Positions 15,685 to 23,016 of a DNA stretch of 55,842 bases are shown here, in pieces (positions within the stretch are counted from its first letter, which is position 1; the number at the start of each line of letters is the position of its first letter). The notes under the pieces are model-generated. The model saw only the letters and a program-made list of their open reading frames with translations, was not told the DNA's origin and did not search any database. Source of the DNA: JAKJEP01 sp964580995 (GTDB lineage: Bacteria > Planctomycetota > Phycisphaerae > Sedimentisphaerales > SM23-30). Made by a program: the position numbers and the translations under genes. The stretch is from positions 1 to 55,842 of the forward strand of contig CAZOMV010000026.1 in NCBI GenBank assembly GCA_964580995.1, in the 5' to 3' direction.

Positions 15685-18177
15685 ATGAATTATAAAATAT
15701 CCGGTTTGATGCTGATTTTGGTTGCGGCCTGCTGCGGGGTGGGCAGCGGCATGACGATGGAGGAGGCGGCGCAGCGGCTGAGAGGGTATGAGTTCGGGCA
15801 GGATACGGAGATGCTGACGTTTCTGCATGAGGAGGCGGTGAACTCGTTTTCCGATCCGGGGCGGCGGGAGCCGCTTAACGAGTCGCTGTGCGGGGTTCTT
15901 GCCGATGGGAAGGCTTCTTATGCGGCGAAGCAGTATGCCTGCCGGCTGCTGGCGCTGACGGCGACGGTGCGTGAGGTTCCGCCACTGGCCGGATGCCTGC
16001 TCGATCCGCAGATGTCGCATATGGCGTTGTATGCTTTGGTTCATATTCAGGATCCGGCGGTGGATGAAGTATTGATGGAGGCGCTGGAGAAGGGGGACGA
16101 GAAGGCCAAATTGGGGATTATCACGGCGCTGGGCAACCGGAAAAGCGAAGCGGCGGTCGGGAAACTGGCCGGGTTTTTGCACAGCGAATCTTCGGTAGTG
16201 GCGGCGGAGGCGGTTAAGTCCCTGGGAAAAATAGGGACGGAGTCAGCGGCCGAGGCGATCCAGGCAGCGATGGCAGAGAAGAGAATGGATGCGGTGACAT
16301 TGGAAGAGGCTTATCTGAACTGCGCGTCTCAATTGCCGGCCAAGGGAAATCAGGCCAGGGCGGCGGAAATGTACCTGCAGGTATATCAGACGGCGCAAAC
16401 GAATGCATCACGCGGGGCGGCCCTGGTCGGGCTGGCGGCTTTGCAGGATCAGGCTTCCGTATCCTATATAATGGAGACTCTTGCCGGTGAGGATGCGTAT
16501 CTGATACCCATCGCGGTACGTTTGGCGCAGCAGTATCCGGGGCAGGATTTTACGGTGAGGCTTTGTGAGGCCCTGCCGGGGCTGGATGCGGCTGGGCAGG
16601 TTCTGGTGATCCAGGCGCTGGCGGTGCGGGCGGACAAGGCGGCGCTGGGGACACTGCGAAAGATGGCGGCGGGCAGCGAGGATGTGCTGGTACGGGCGGC
16701 GGCGATTGAGGTGCTGGGAGGGCTGGGTGAGGCTGCGGATGTGAAATTGCTGGCGGAGAAGGCAGCCGATTCCGATAGGGTCGAGGCGGAAGCGGCGCAA
16801 AAGGCTTTGTATGTTTTATCGGGTGATGATGTTATCGAAAGGATGATCGGACTGCTAGACCAGACGGATGGTACAGAGAAGGTGATCCTGATTGAGACTT
16901 TAGCGGCCCGGGAGGCACAAGAGGCGGTCAGAAAACTGGTTGAGCTGCTGGATACTCAGGAACCTGCGGTTCGAAAAGCCTGCTGGAAAGGTTTGGGAGT
17001 TTTGGGGCAGGCGGAAAATATGCCGGTACTGGTAGATAAATTATTGGCAGTGCGGATTGAGGAGCAAAAGGAAGCGGAAAATGCGGTGGTAGCAATAGCC
17101 CGGTGTTCCGGGCAAATCCGGGAAAGTACCAATCTAATCATGGAAAAACTGAAGGCAGCCAGGGAAGTCCCGGTTCGCTGCCGGATTTTGCGAGTGCTGG
17201 GGGAAATAGGGGATCCGGCGGCGCTGGTGGTGCTGAGTTTGGGTTTGCAGGATGAGGAGGAGGCGGTGCGGGAAGCGGCGCTGCGGGCGCTGGCGGGCTG
17301 GCCCACAGCGGAACCGATGAATGATCTGCTGGCGGTGGCGGAAAAATCGAAGAGCCATCTGCACCGGATTTTGGCCTTGCGGGGGTATATTGATATGGTG
17401 GATAAGGCGACCGGTTTTTCCGGCGAGGGGAAAATTATGAGGTACCAGGCAGCCATGAAATTGGCCGGGCAGGCGGCTGAGCAAAAGAAGGTATTGGCGG
17501 CGGTATCGAAGATTTCGACGCTGTCGGCTTTTCAAATGGCGGCTGGTTACCGGGCGAACCCTGTGCTGAAGGAAGAGGCGGGCATGGCGGCCTGTGCTAT
17601 CGCCAAAAATATTTATGTGAAACATGGTCAGGAAATCAAAAAAGTTTTAACGGAAATAGCCGCAGATCCAACGGCGGGGATGATCGCGGATCCGGCTCGG
17701 GAGTTGGTTCATGCTATTGAAACTTTACAGGATTATATTCTGGAGTGGGAGGTGTCCGGTCCGTATGTGCAGGAGGGGAAAGGGTGCCAGGAATTGTTTG
17801 ATATTCCCTTTGCCCCGGAACTGGACGGCGGTCAGCAGGCGAAGTGGCAGGCCATGCCGGTTGGGACCGATCCGGCCCAGCCGTGGTATCTGGATTTGCT
17901 GGGGGCCTTGAACGGCGGTGAGCAGCGGGCGGCGTATCTGCGGACGACGCTGCGGGCGGACGCGGACGGCTCAGCCATACTGCTGCTGGTGGGCAGTGAT
18001 GACGGGATCAAGATCTGGCTGAATGGCAAGGTGGTATTGGCCAATAACACGATGCGGCCTTTTACCAAAGATCAGGATCAAGTGGAGGTGAAACTGGTGA
18101 AAGGGGAAAATCGGCTGCTGCTGAAGGTGACGCAAAATAATCAGGGCTGGGGCGCCGCGGTGCGGGTGAAGAGATGA
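15685..18177 (+). CDS. Exported HEAT-repeat protein with C-terminal beta-sandwich
   Basis: The protein has 830 residues. A signal peptide spans about residues 5-22 (LMLILVAACCGVGSG; a lipoprotein-like cysteine occurs but without a clear lipobox). Residues about 50-640 are a series of HEAT/PBS-type helix pairs (units such as EAVKSLGKIGTESAAEAIQ and AAIEVLGGLGEAADVKLLAE). The last 130 residues form a sandwich domain with SDDGIKIWLNGKVV, like the ligand-binding PA14 or carbohydrate-binding tails of planctomycete proteins. HEAT arrays are scaffolds; here they probably act in the periplasm with the oxidoreductase upstream. The 3' end and the following 200 bp exist as a second copy at 11620-12020. 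Confidence 0.85.
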   Translation: MNYKISGLMLILVAACCGVGSGMTMEEAAQRLRGYEFGQDTEMLTFLHEEAVNSFSDPGRREPLNESLCGVLADGKASYAAKQYACRLLALTATVREVPPLAGCLLDPQMSHMALYALVHIQDPAVDEVLMEALEKGDEKAKLGIITALGNRKSEAAVGKLAGFLHSESSVVAAEAVKSLGKIGTESAAEAIQAAMAEKRMDAVTLEEAYLNCASQLPAKGNQARAAEMYLQVYQTAQTNASRGAALVGLAALQDQASVSYIMETLAGEDAYLIPIAVRLAQQYPGQDFTVRLCEALPGLDAAGQVLVIQALAVRADKAALGTLRKMAAGSEDVLVRAAAIEVLGGLGEAADVKLLAEKAADSDRVEAEAAQKALYVLSGDDVIERMIGLLDQTDGTEKVILIETLAAREAQEAVRKLVELLDTQEPAVRKACWKGLGVLGQAENMPVLVDKLLAVRIEEQKEAENAVVAIARCSGQIRESTNLIMEKLKAAREVPVRCRILRVLGEIGDPAALVVLSLGLQDEEEAVREAALRALAGWPTAEPMNDLLAVAEKSKSHLHRILALRGYIDMVDKATGFSGEGKIMRYQAAMKLAGQAAEQKKVLAAVSKISTLSAFQMAAGYRANPVLKEEAGMAACAIAKNIYVKHGQEIKKVLTEIAADPTAGMIADPARELVHAIETLQDYILEWEVSGPYVQEGKGCQELFDIPFAPELDGGQQAKWQAMPVGTDPAQPWYLDLLGALNGGEQRAAYLRTTLRADADGSAILLLVGSDDGIKIWLNGKVVLANNTMRPFTKDQDQVEVKLVKGENRLLLKVTQNNQGWGAAVRVKR

Positions 18178-18359
18178 AAACCTGAGGGGATCAGGAATTT
18201 TAACAAAAGAAAATGAAGTGAACAAAGAGCGGTAGAGAAAAAATGGATTTCTGGCATTGGCCGGGTCGATGGCAATTTTGCCTGGGAAAGGCGGAGGAAA
18301 ATTAACCCACCGCCTCAAGAATTGGAGGGTTGGACGATTGATCGCAAGAATATTTCCGG

Positions 18360-18391
18360 CTCGGGCGCATGGAACACCGGTTTCCCCCCGT
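18360..18391 (+). repeat. GCATGGAACACCGGTTTCCC repeat, copy 4
   Basis: The original of the copy at 11991 in the duplicated block; also related to 17-50 and 183-216. Confidence 0.7.
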
Positions 18392-18392
18392 A

Positions 18393-18480
18393 GGGCCAAA
18401 GACCCTTTTTCGCGCCGCGGGCATTTTACCCATTTGACGCTCCTGTCAGTCGCTTCGTTGTGGGTAAATGCGGCGGGGGC
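18393..18480 (+). repeat. Palindrome repeat, variant copy 3
   Basis: This copy lacks the GCAGGC palindrome but has GGGCCAAAGACCC at its left end and TGACGCTCCTGTCAGTCGCT at 18436-18455. It adds an 11-bp outer inverted repeat (GCATTTTACCCA against TGGGTAAATGC) around the second module. Confidence 0.65.
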
Positions 18481-18698
18481 AAACCGGTACGCTTTCCCTA
18501 CCGACGGATTACCGGATCGAATGATTAACCACAAACCAGTCGTATGGTCTCCTGTTCTTCATCTGGCCGGGTTGAACCGCTTTTTTACGATTGGTATTCC
18601 TTCCGGGCGTCCGTACGAAGCGGAAGTTCGCGGCGAAAAATCGCTGCATAACTTCTTGTAAACACAAATATTAAACGAAGGTAAAACAAAAATCACGC

Positions 18699-18736
18699 AG
18701 AAAAAACAAGGAATGGAAGGATAGTAGTACGAAGAT
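18699..18736 (+). repeat. GGATAGTAGTACGAA repeat, copy 2
   Basis: Matches 9909-9946; see that copy. Confidence 0.65.
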
Positions 18737-18837
18737 CGCGAAGGGAAGAGAAGGCAGGAATTTTAACGGAATAACAGGATGGAGAGGATTGTTTTGGTTT
18801 TGAAGTATGGGCAAACGAAAAAATAAAAGATATCGTG

Positions 18838-18870
18838 TCGGCAAACGAGTTGGCGGCTTGCCTGGCTAAG
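18838..18870 (+). repeat. GGCAA-hairpin repeat, copy 2
   Basis: A diverged copy (TCGGCAAACGAGTTGGCGGC) of the hairpin repeats at 1746 and 20057. The preceding AAAAGATATCG is also shared with 1734-1745. Confidence 0.5.
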
Positions 18871-18931
18871 GCTACAGGTTTGGATTTTGGTGGCAGTAGC
18901 AATAAAATTTGTAAAAAAATACTTCCATTTG

Positions 18932-18960
18932 TTGTAAACCGATAAAAATTTTGATAGTAT
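18932..18960 (+). promoter_or_regulatory. Probable sigma-70 promoter
   Basis: TTGTAA (18932-18937), a 17-bp spacer and TAGTAT (18955-18960). It would give a leader of about 160 bp before the gene at 19130. Confidence 0.5.
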
Positions 18961-19129
18961 TGTAGAAATGAGAAGGTTTGGCGGCAGCGGTAAAGCGTTT
19001 CCCAGGGGAAATGGCAGTTGCCAGAAGGTCAAGGGAGCTGACATGCTCAAGCAAAGAACAGCAGGTATTGGAGAACCATTTTATAGGGTTCCATGGGAAG
19101 AACGGGAAAAAATACAGAGGGCGTGAAGC

Positions 19130-19918
19130 ATGCTACACTATCAGAACAGAAAAGAAATGATCCATGTTCTGTCGATGGATCCTGTCCTGGCAACGGATAT
19201 TTATGAACGAATTCATACGTATCCGGGATTCGAATCGGTCGAAATCATGGTTCCGGGAAACAAGGCCGCCATCGCGGTGGAAGATATCGAACGGCTGGTT
19301 CCCGATACGACAAAGTCTCGTGTGATTATTATCGATGTGCGGATGGAAACCCTGGCAAGGCTTCGGGATGTTTACAACAAGGTGGTGCGCTATAACCGGG
19401 CGGATTTTAATTTGTTCTGTAATACCGTATTAATCGGGCATGGGCCGGTCGGATTTTTGAACGGTTCCAAACCGCTGGAGGTTTTCCAGCCCTACCTGGT
19501 TGATTTGCGCAACGACTATTCCCCGGCGGTTTATTTTTTCGACCCTTTTCTTCACTACACCTTTGATGAATTGGGAAAGATCCAGTACCGCAACCAGTTG
19601 TTTCCGGAAACGATCCCCTCGCACCTGCAAGATATATTTAAGGAGTCGAAACCAAACGTAGAACAGGTACGCCGTTATTTTCGAGCGGCCGACATACCTG
19701 AAAATCTGAGAGAAGAGAAGAAAAAAACCAGGTTGCTAAAACTGGCGAAGGCATTTACTAAAAAGCTGGAAGAAGAATTCCCCCGCGAAAAGGAAAATCT
19801 GCAAAAAGGGCTTTCCAAGGAAGGCTGTGCTTTGCCTGGGGAAGCACTCAAGCTCCATATCTATCCCTTTTTCTTTGAAGAATGGATTGCGGATTTGATG
19901 AAGGAGCCTAAACCATGA
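19130..19918 (+). CDS. Cytosolic protein of unknown function
   Basis: The protein has 262 residues. The ATG is preceded by AGAGGG at about 7 bp. There is no signal peptide or membrane segment. The N-terminal half alternates short hydrophobic strands and helices (ESVEIMVPGNKAAIAV; SRVIIIDVRM; NLFCNTVLIGHGPV), suggesting a Rossmann-like or receiver-like three-layer fold, but no catalytic motif is clear. A long charged helix follows (about 190-235, rich in E and K), and the C-terminus (LHIYPFFFEEWIADLM) is aromatic. I do not recognise the family. It has its own promoter and no operon partner. Confidence 0.7.
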   Translation: MLHYQNRKEMIHVLSMDPVLATDIYERIHTYPGFESVEIMVPGNKAAIAVEDIERLVPDTTKSRVIIIDVRMETLARLRDVYNKVVRYNRADFNLFCNTVLIGHGPVGFLNGSKPLEVFQPYLVDLRNDYSPAVYFFDPFLHYTFDELGKIQYRNQLFPETIPSHLQDIFKESKPNVEQVRRYFRAADIPENLREEKKKTRLLKLAKAFTKKLEEEFPREKENLQKGLSKEGCALPGEALKLHIYPFFFEEWIADLMKEPKP

Positions 19919-20056
19919 CGGTAGTTATCAAGCCATGCGATACGGGAAGATGACAACTCGATCAGCGAGAGCAGAAGTGGGAAAATACAAAAGAAAACGA
20001 AGCAAACAAAGAAAGGAACAAAAGGAATGGGATTTGGTGGTCTGGCGGGAACCGCT

Positions 20057-20090
20057 TCGGCAAGCAAGTTGCCGACCCTACTTGACTAAA
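20057..20090 (+). repeat. GGCAA-TTGCC hairpin repeat, copy 3
   Basis: GGCAA-GCAAG-TTGCC followed by GACCCTACTTGACTAAA. It ends 28 bp before the next start codon, closely parallel to copy 1 before the gene at 1822. Confidence 0.6.
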
Positions 20091-20117
20091 ATAGCTGTCT
20101 GATTAAACGGAGTATTT

Positions 20118-21347
20118 ATGCGTACTATGTGTTTTGTACTAATTATTGTGTCGTTTTTGCTACAAATATCCGGATGTCAAACTGACAAGAGCAAAGAAAG
20201 TAACGGTTCGATTTCACCTGTCACGTTAAAGCAAATTCGACAAAGCGATTATGATCTTACTCTAACGGGTGACCATGTGAAAATATTTTCAAAGAAAGAA
20301 TATTCCACGCAAGCCAGATACATTTTGGATTCTTTTGCGGCGGCGATTTCTTGTATTGAGAATTCTACGGGATTTGAACCTTCCATTGATGTGAATCATT
20401 TTTACATCTTGAAAAATGAGCAGAATATTCTACCAGAATGGCAACGTTTTTATACCGATGGTGGCATTAAAAAAACAGAAGCCGGACTTGTATTATATGT
20501 AAGTGCAAGTGATCAATCTTGCGAATCCTTTTTGTCAGAAAATTGTCTGTATCCTTACCTATACATCCATGAGATTGTGGAAGATACTTTGATTATGGGA
20601 AAAGGTGGTCGTCGAATTCCAATGGGTAATCCGATATTATCCTTTTGGCCCGTCAAAGGTAAATCTACGCGTTGGTTCCGGGAGGGTTTTTCCAACTATG
20701 CCGGTTATTTCGCTCATAAACATATTTGGTCTGATCTGGACCCCAAAAAATATCATATTCCTTATGCCCAGATTGAAGTGGCACATAGTCATCCTTTTTC
20801 CGCTCTGAAAAAAGTTAAAAAAAGCCTTTTCACCTGGCCGCAGTATGATAATGGAAAATTTAATCATGATGTTTTGTACTATGAAGCTTCACTGGGATTA
20901 TTTTTACACATTGAACATGTATTCGGACAGGAGGCCATAAAAGAAATTATATCCGAGATCCCCAATTTAAAAAAAGCAAATGGTTCTGCTTTGATTGCGC
21001 TGGTTAATAATAAAATCAACGCAGATGTTGAAATGCTGGCAGAGAATTTCCGGTTTCCTGAAACTGGCATGGAAACAGATATAGTAATTCCTTTAGAAGG
21101 GGCAAGAATATATGAGGATGGCGCTAAGGTAATAAATGTTGAGCCAAATGGTGCTGCGGAACAAGCTGGCATCCAAATAGGTGACTTCATTACTAAAATG
21201 AATAATATCGATATTAGAACAAATTTGGATTATGAATTGGCTTTATATAATCTGATGGACGTTAATAAGGTGCAGATCGAGCTTGTAAGAGACAAAATCC
21301 ATATTGTTACTGAAATGCACATTGCTTTTTCCAGCGTTTCTACATAA
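20118..21347 (+). CDS. Lipoprotein with degenerate gluzincin-like core and C-terminal PDZ domain
   Basis: The protein has 409 residues. The lipobox (LLQISGC, Cys20) directs lipid attachment. The middle part has an IHEIVEDTLI helix (near 155) and, further on, WFREGFSNYAGYF. These resemble the HExxH and downstream E of zinc aminopeptidase-like (M1/M61) proteins, but the second His of HExxH is missing. Residues about 325-395 form a PDZ domain (NGAAEQAGIQIGDFITKMNNIDI). M61 peptidases also have a PDZ domain C-terminal to the catalytic core. I infer an inactive or altered peptidase anchored in the envelope. It is AT-richer than neighbours and preceded by a hairpin repeat. Confidence 0.65.
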   Translation: MRTMCFVLIIVSFLLQISGCQTDKSKESNGSISPVTLKQIRQSDYDLTLTGDHVKIFSKKEYSTQARYILDSFAAAISCIENSTGFEPSIDVNHFYILKNEQNILPEWQRFYTDGGIKKTEAGLVLYVSASDQSCESFLSENCLYPYLYIHEIVEDTLIMGKGGRRIPMGNPILSFWPVKGKSTRWFREGFSNYAGYFAHKHIWSDLDPKKYHIPYAQIEVAHSHPFSALKKVKKSLFTWPQYDNGKFNHDVLYYEASLGLFLHIEHVFGQEAIKEIISEIPNLKKANGSALIALVNNKINADVEMLAENFRFPETGMETDIVIPLEGARIYEDGAKVINVEPNGAAEQAGIQIGDFITKMNNIDIRTNLDYELALYNLMDVNKVQIELVRDKIHIVTEMHIAFSSVST

Positions 21348-21470
21348 GTGTTAATTGATTTCAAAAGGCGGATGGATTATCGGCCTGATCCGGTCGGGGG
21401 CAGGCTCTGCGCGGGACTGACAGGAGAATCACGGCGGCAAACCGGAGAGTGACCTGTGGAAGGATTGGTA
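21348..21470. other. Short spacer between convergent genes with a REP-like remnant
   Basis: The segment 21385-21423 resembles the inner and right-hand parts of the composite REP-like repeat at 4412-4460 (GGTCGGGGGCAGG, then CTGCGCGGGACTGACAGG). No terminator hairpin with a T run is seen. Confidence 0.4.
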
Positions 21471-22862
21471 TTATTGGTTGTGCCGCTGGGCGTGCTGGCG
21501 GGCTTTCTTTCGCTTATGTTTCGTTATCAGCCAGGCGATTTTGGGCAGTCGCAAGAGCAGGCCGGGAATAAATTGGAGGGCACCGTTGCGAATGGCCTTA
21601 TAGGTTAGGCGCAGGATCAGTTTGGTGTTGTAAAAATCTCGATGAATTTGACGGCGAAGCTGCCGCAGTTCGCTAATGGAGCATTGATCGGAATACACCT
21701 TGCCGTTGGGAGCGATGTGGTAACCGGGGCTATTGGCGACCAGCTCATCCAGACCGGAATAGGGGCTGAAACGGAGGGTGGACAGGGCGATGAAGTCCAG
21801 GCCCAGTTCGTGGGAGAAGGAGGATATTTCCAGCATTTCCTCTTTCGTTTCGCCGATATTTCCCAGAATGAAATAGCCGTTCAGGAGCATGGAGCTGCGG
21901 CGGAGCACCTTAAAGCATTCGCGGATCCCGGCGGTGTTGAAGCCCTTGTGCATGGAGCGCAAGGTTTTGTCCTGCGTGGATTCGACGCCCAGCATGAGTA
22001 AAACGAAACCCGCCTTTTCCATCTTCCGCAAAATATCCGGGCGTTTGGCAACTTCCAGACGGGCGTTGATGATGTACTTTTTGCGAAGGCCGCGGGCCAG
22101 AATCAGATCGCAGATCCGGCCCACCCGATCCATATCGTAAGTGAAAAGGTCGTCGGTAAAGATAACGAATTTGGATTTGATCCCTGCCAGCTCGTCAACA
22201 ATCGATTCCGGGGAGCGGGCCGACCACTTGCGCCTTTCTCCCCAGGGATTGCGGCTAAAGGCACAGAAGGTGCAATTGAACGGGCAGCCGCGCGATCCGG
22301 ACACGGAGTCGATGAGAATTCCCGTGGGGGCATCTTCCAATTCCACCTCGTAGGAATAGCGGCGCAAGGTTCGATCCGGATAGTTATCATCGCGGATCTG
22401 GCCCAGCTTCCGGTTGGGATTGTGTATGATCCGGCCGTTCCGGCGGAAGCTCAAGCCGGCGATTTCTTCCAGTTGGACCCCCTGGCAAATCTCTGCCATG
22501 GCCTCCTCACCGTCGCCGCGAACCACGGCGCTGACATTGGGATATTCGGATAGCCATTTTTCGGGATTTTCGGTAGCATAGCGGCCGCCCAGAATTATGA
22601 AAATCCCGGGGCTGACGGACAATATCTCTTCCCGCAGAAACTCTGCCTCGCGGTCCCAATTGACGGAGAAACAGACCAGGTCGGTTTCCGGGCGCAAATA
22701 GTCCCTGGTGCAGGCCTTCTCTTTGCGCAAATCCACAATTTTCAGTTTTTGGGCATATGGTTTGATAACCGCCGCTATACACTCCAGCCCCAAGGGTGGG
22801 AAAAATCCTGCGTGATTTAACTCGCGCCGATACGGATACACACAAAGGACATGCTTAAACAA
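21471..22862 (-). CDS. B12-binding radical SAM protein
   Basis: The protein has 463 residues. Residues 1-130 are a cobalamin-binding-like Rossmann domain (FPPLGLECIAAVIKP; FIILGGRYATENPEKWL). The radical SAM cluster motif is C193-PFN-C197-TF-C200. SAM-binding glycines (IFTDDLFTY, then LMLGVESTQD) and a TIM-barrel pattern follow. The layout is that of the BchE/HpnJ/P-methylase-like superfamily (class B methylases and related enzymes). The basic C-terminus (KHKRKKARQHAQR) and hydrophobic stretches before it suggest peripheral membrane contact, as in lipid- or hopanoid-modifying members. The substrate is unknown. It stands alone on the minus strand; a 91-bp repeat (copy C) lies 46 bp upstream. 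Confidence 0.88.
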   Translation of the reverse strand: MFKHVLCVYPYRRELNHAGFFPPLGLECIAAVIKPYAQKLKIVDLRKEKACTRDYLRPETDLVCFSVNWDREAEFLREEILSVSPGIFIILGGRYATENPEKWLSEYPNVSAVVRGDGEEAMAEICQGVQLEEIAGLSFRRNGRIIHNPNRKLGQIRDDNYPDRTLRRYSYEVELEDAPTGILIDSVSGSRGCPFNCTFCAFSRNPWGERRKWSARSPESIVDELAGIKSKFVIFTDDLFTYDMDRVGRICDLILARGLRKKYIINARLEVAKRPDILRKMEKAGFVLLMLGVESTQDKTLRSMHKGFNTAGIRECFKVLRRSSMLLNGYFILGNIGETKEEMLEISSFSHELGLDFIALSTLRFSPYSGLDELVANSPGYHIAPNGKVYSDQCSISELRQLRRQIHRDFYNTKLILRLTYKAIRNGALQFIPGLLLRLPKIAWLITKHKRKKARQHAQRHNQ

Positions 22863-22907
22863 TCATTTCTCCAATATCATATTTTCAAACTACAATCAGT
22901 ACAAGGA

Positions 22908-22998
22908 AAACGCCAGCGTCAAAAGCTCGTCGTCCCCTTGTTATTGGGGCGCCAGAGCAGTTTTTGGAAGTCGATATTGACTTTTGGCGTTTCCGTCA
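22908..22998 (+). repeat. 91-bp structured repeat, copy C
   Basis: It lies between two minus-strand genes: 46 bp before the start of the radical SAM gene and 18 bp after the end of the beta-helix gene. The left TGA is AAA here, so the outermost pair is lost. The CCCC-n8-GGGG hairpin is intact, and the right-hand palindrome uses a G-T wobble (GTCGATATTGAC). Confidence 0.9.
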
Positions 22999-23016
22999 AG
23001 TAAGGGGGTAATATAA

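Larger units (their letters stand above)
18178..19129. other. Long repeat-filled spacer after the HEAT gene
   Basis: The first 210 bp match the pseudogene segment at 11810-12020. Then come a GCATGGAA repeat (18360-18391), a palindrome repeat (18393-18480), the GGATAGTAGTACGAA repeat (18699-18736), a hairpin repeat (18838-18870) and a likely promoter (18932-18960). No gene is supported; an open frame at 18257-18661 runs through two repeats. Confidence 0.6.

Noticed and set aside
18257..18661. 134-residue plus-strand frame after the HEAT gene
   Set aside because: It crosses two repeat elements and has no ribosome binding site; part of it is also present in the pseudogene copy in a broken form.
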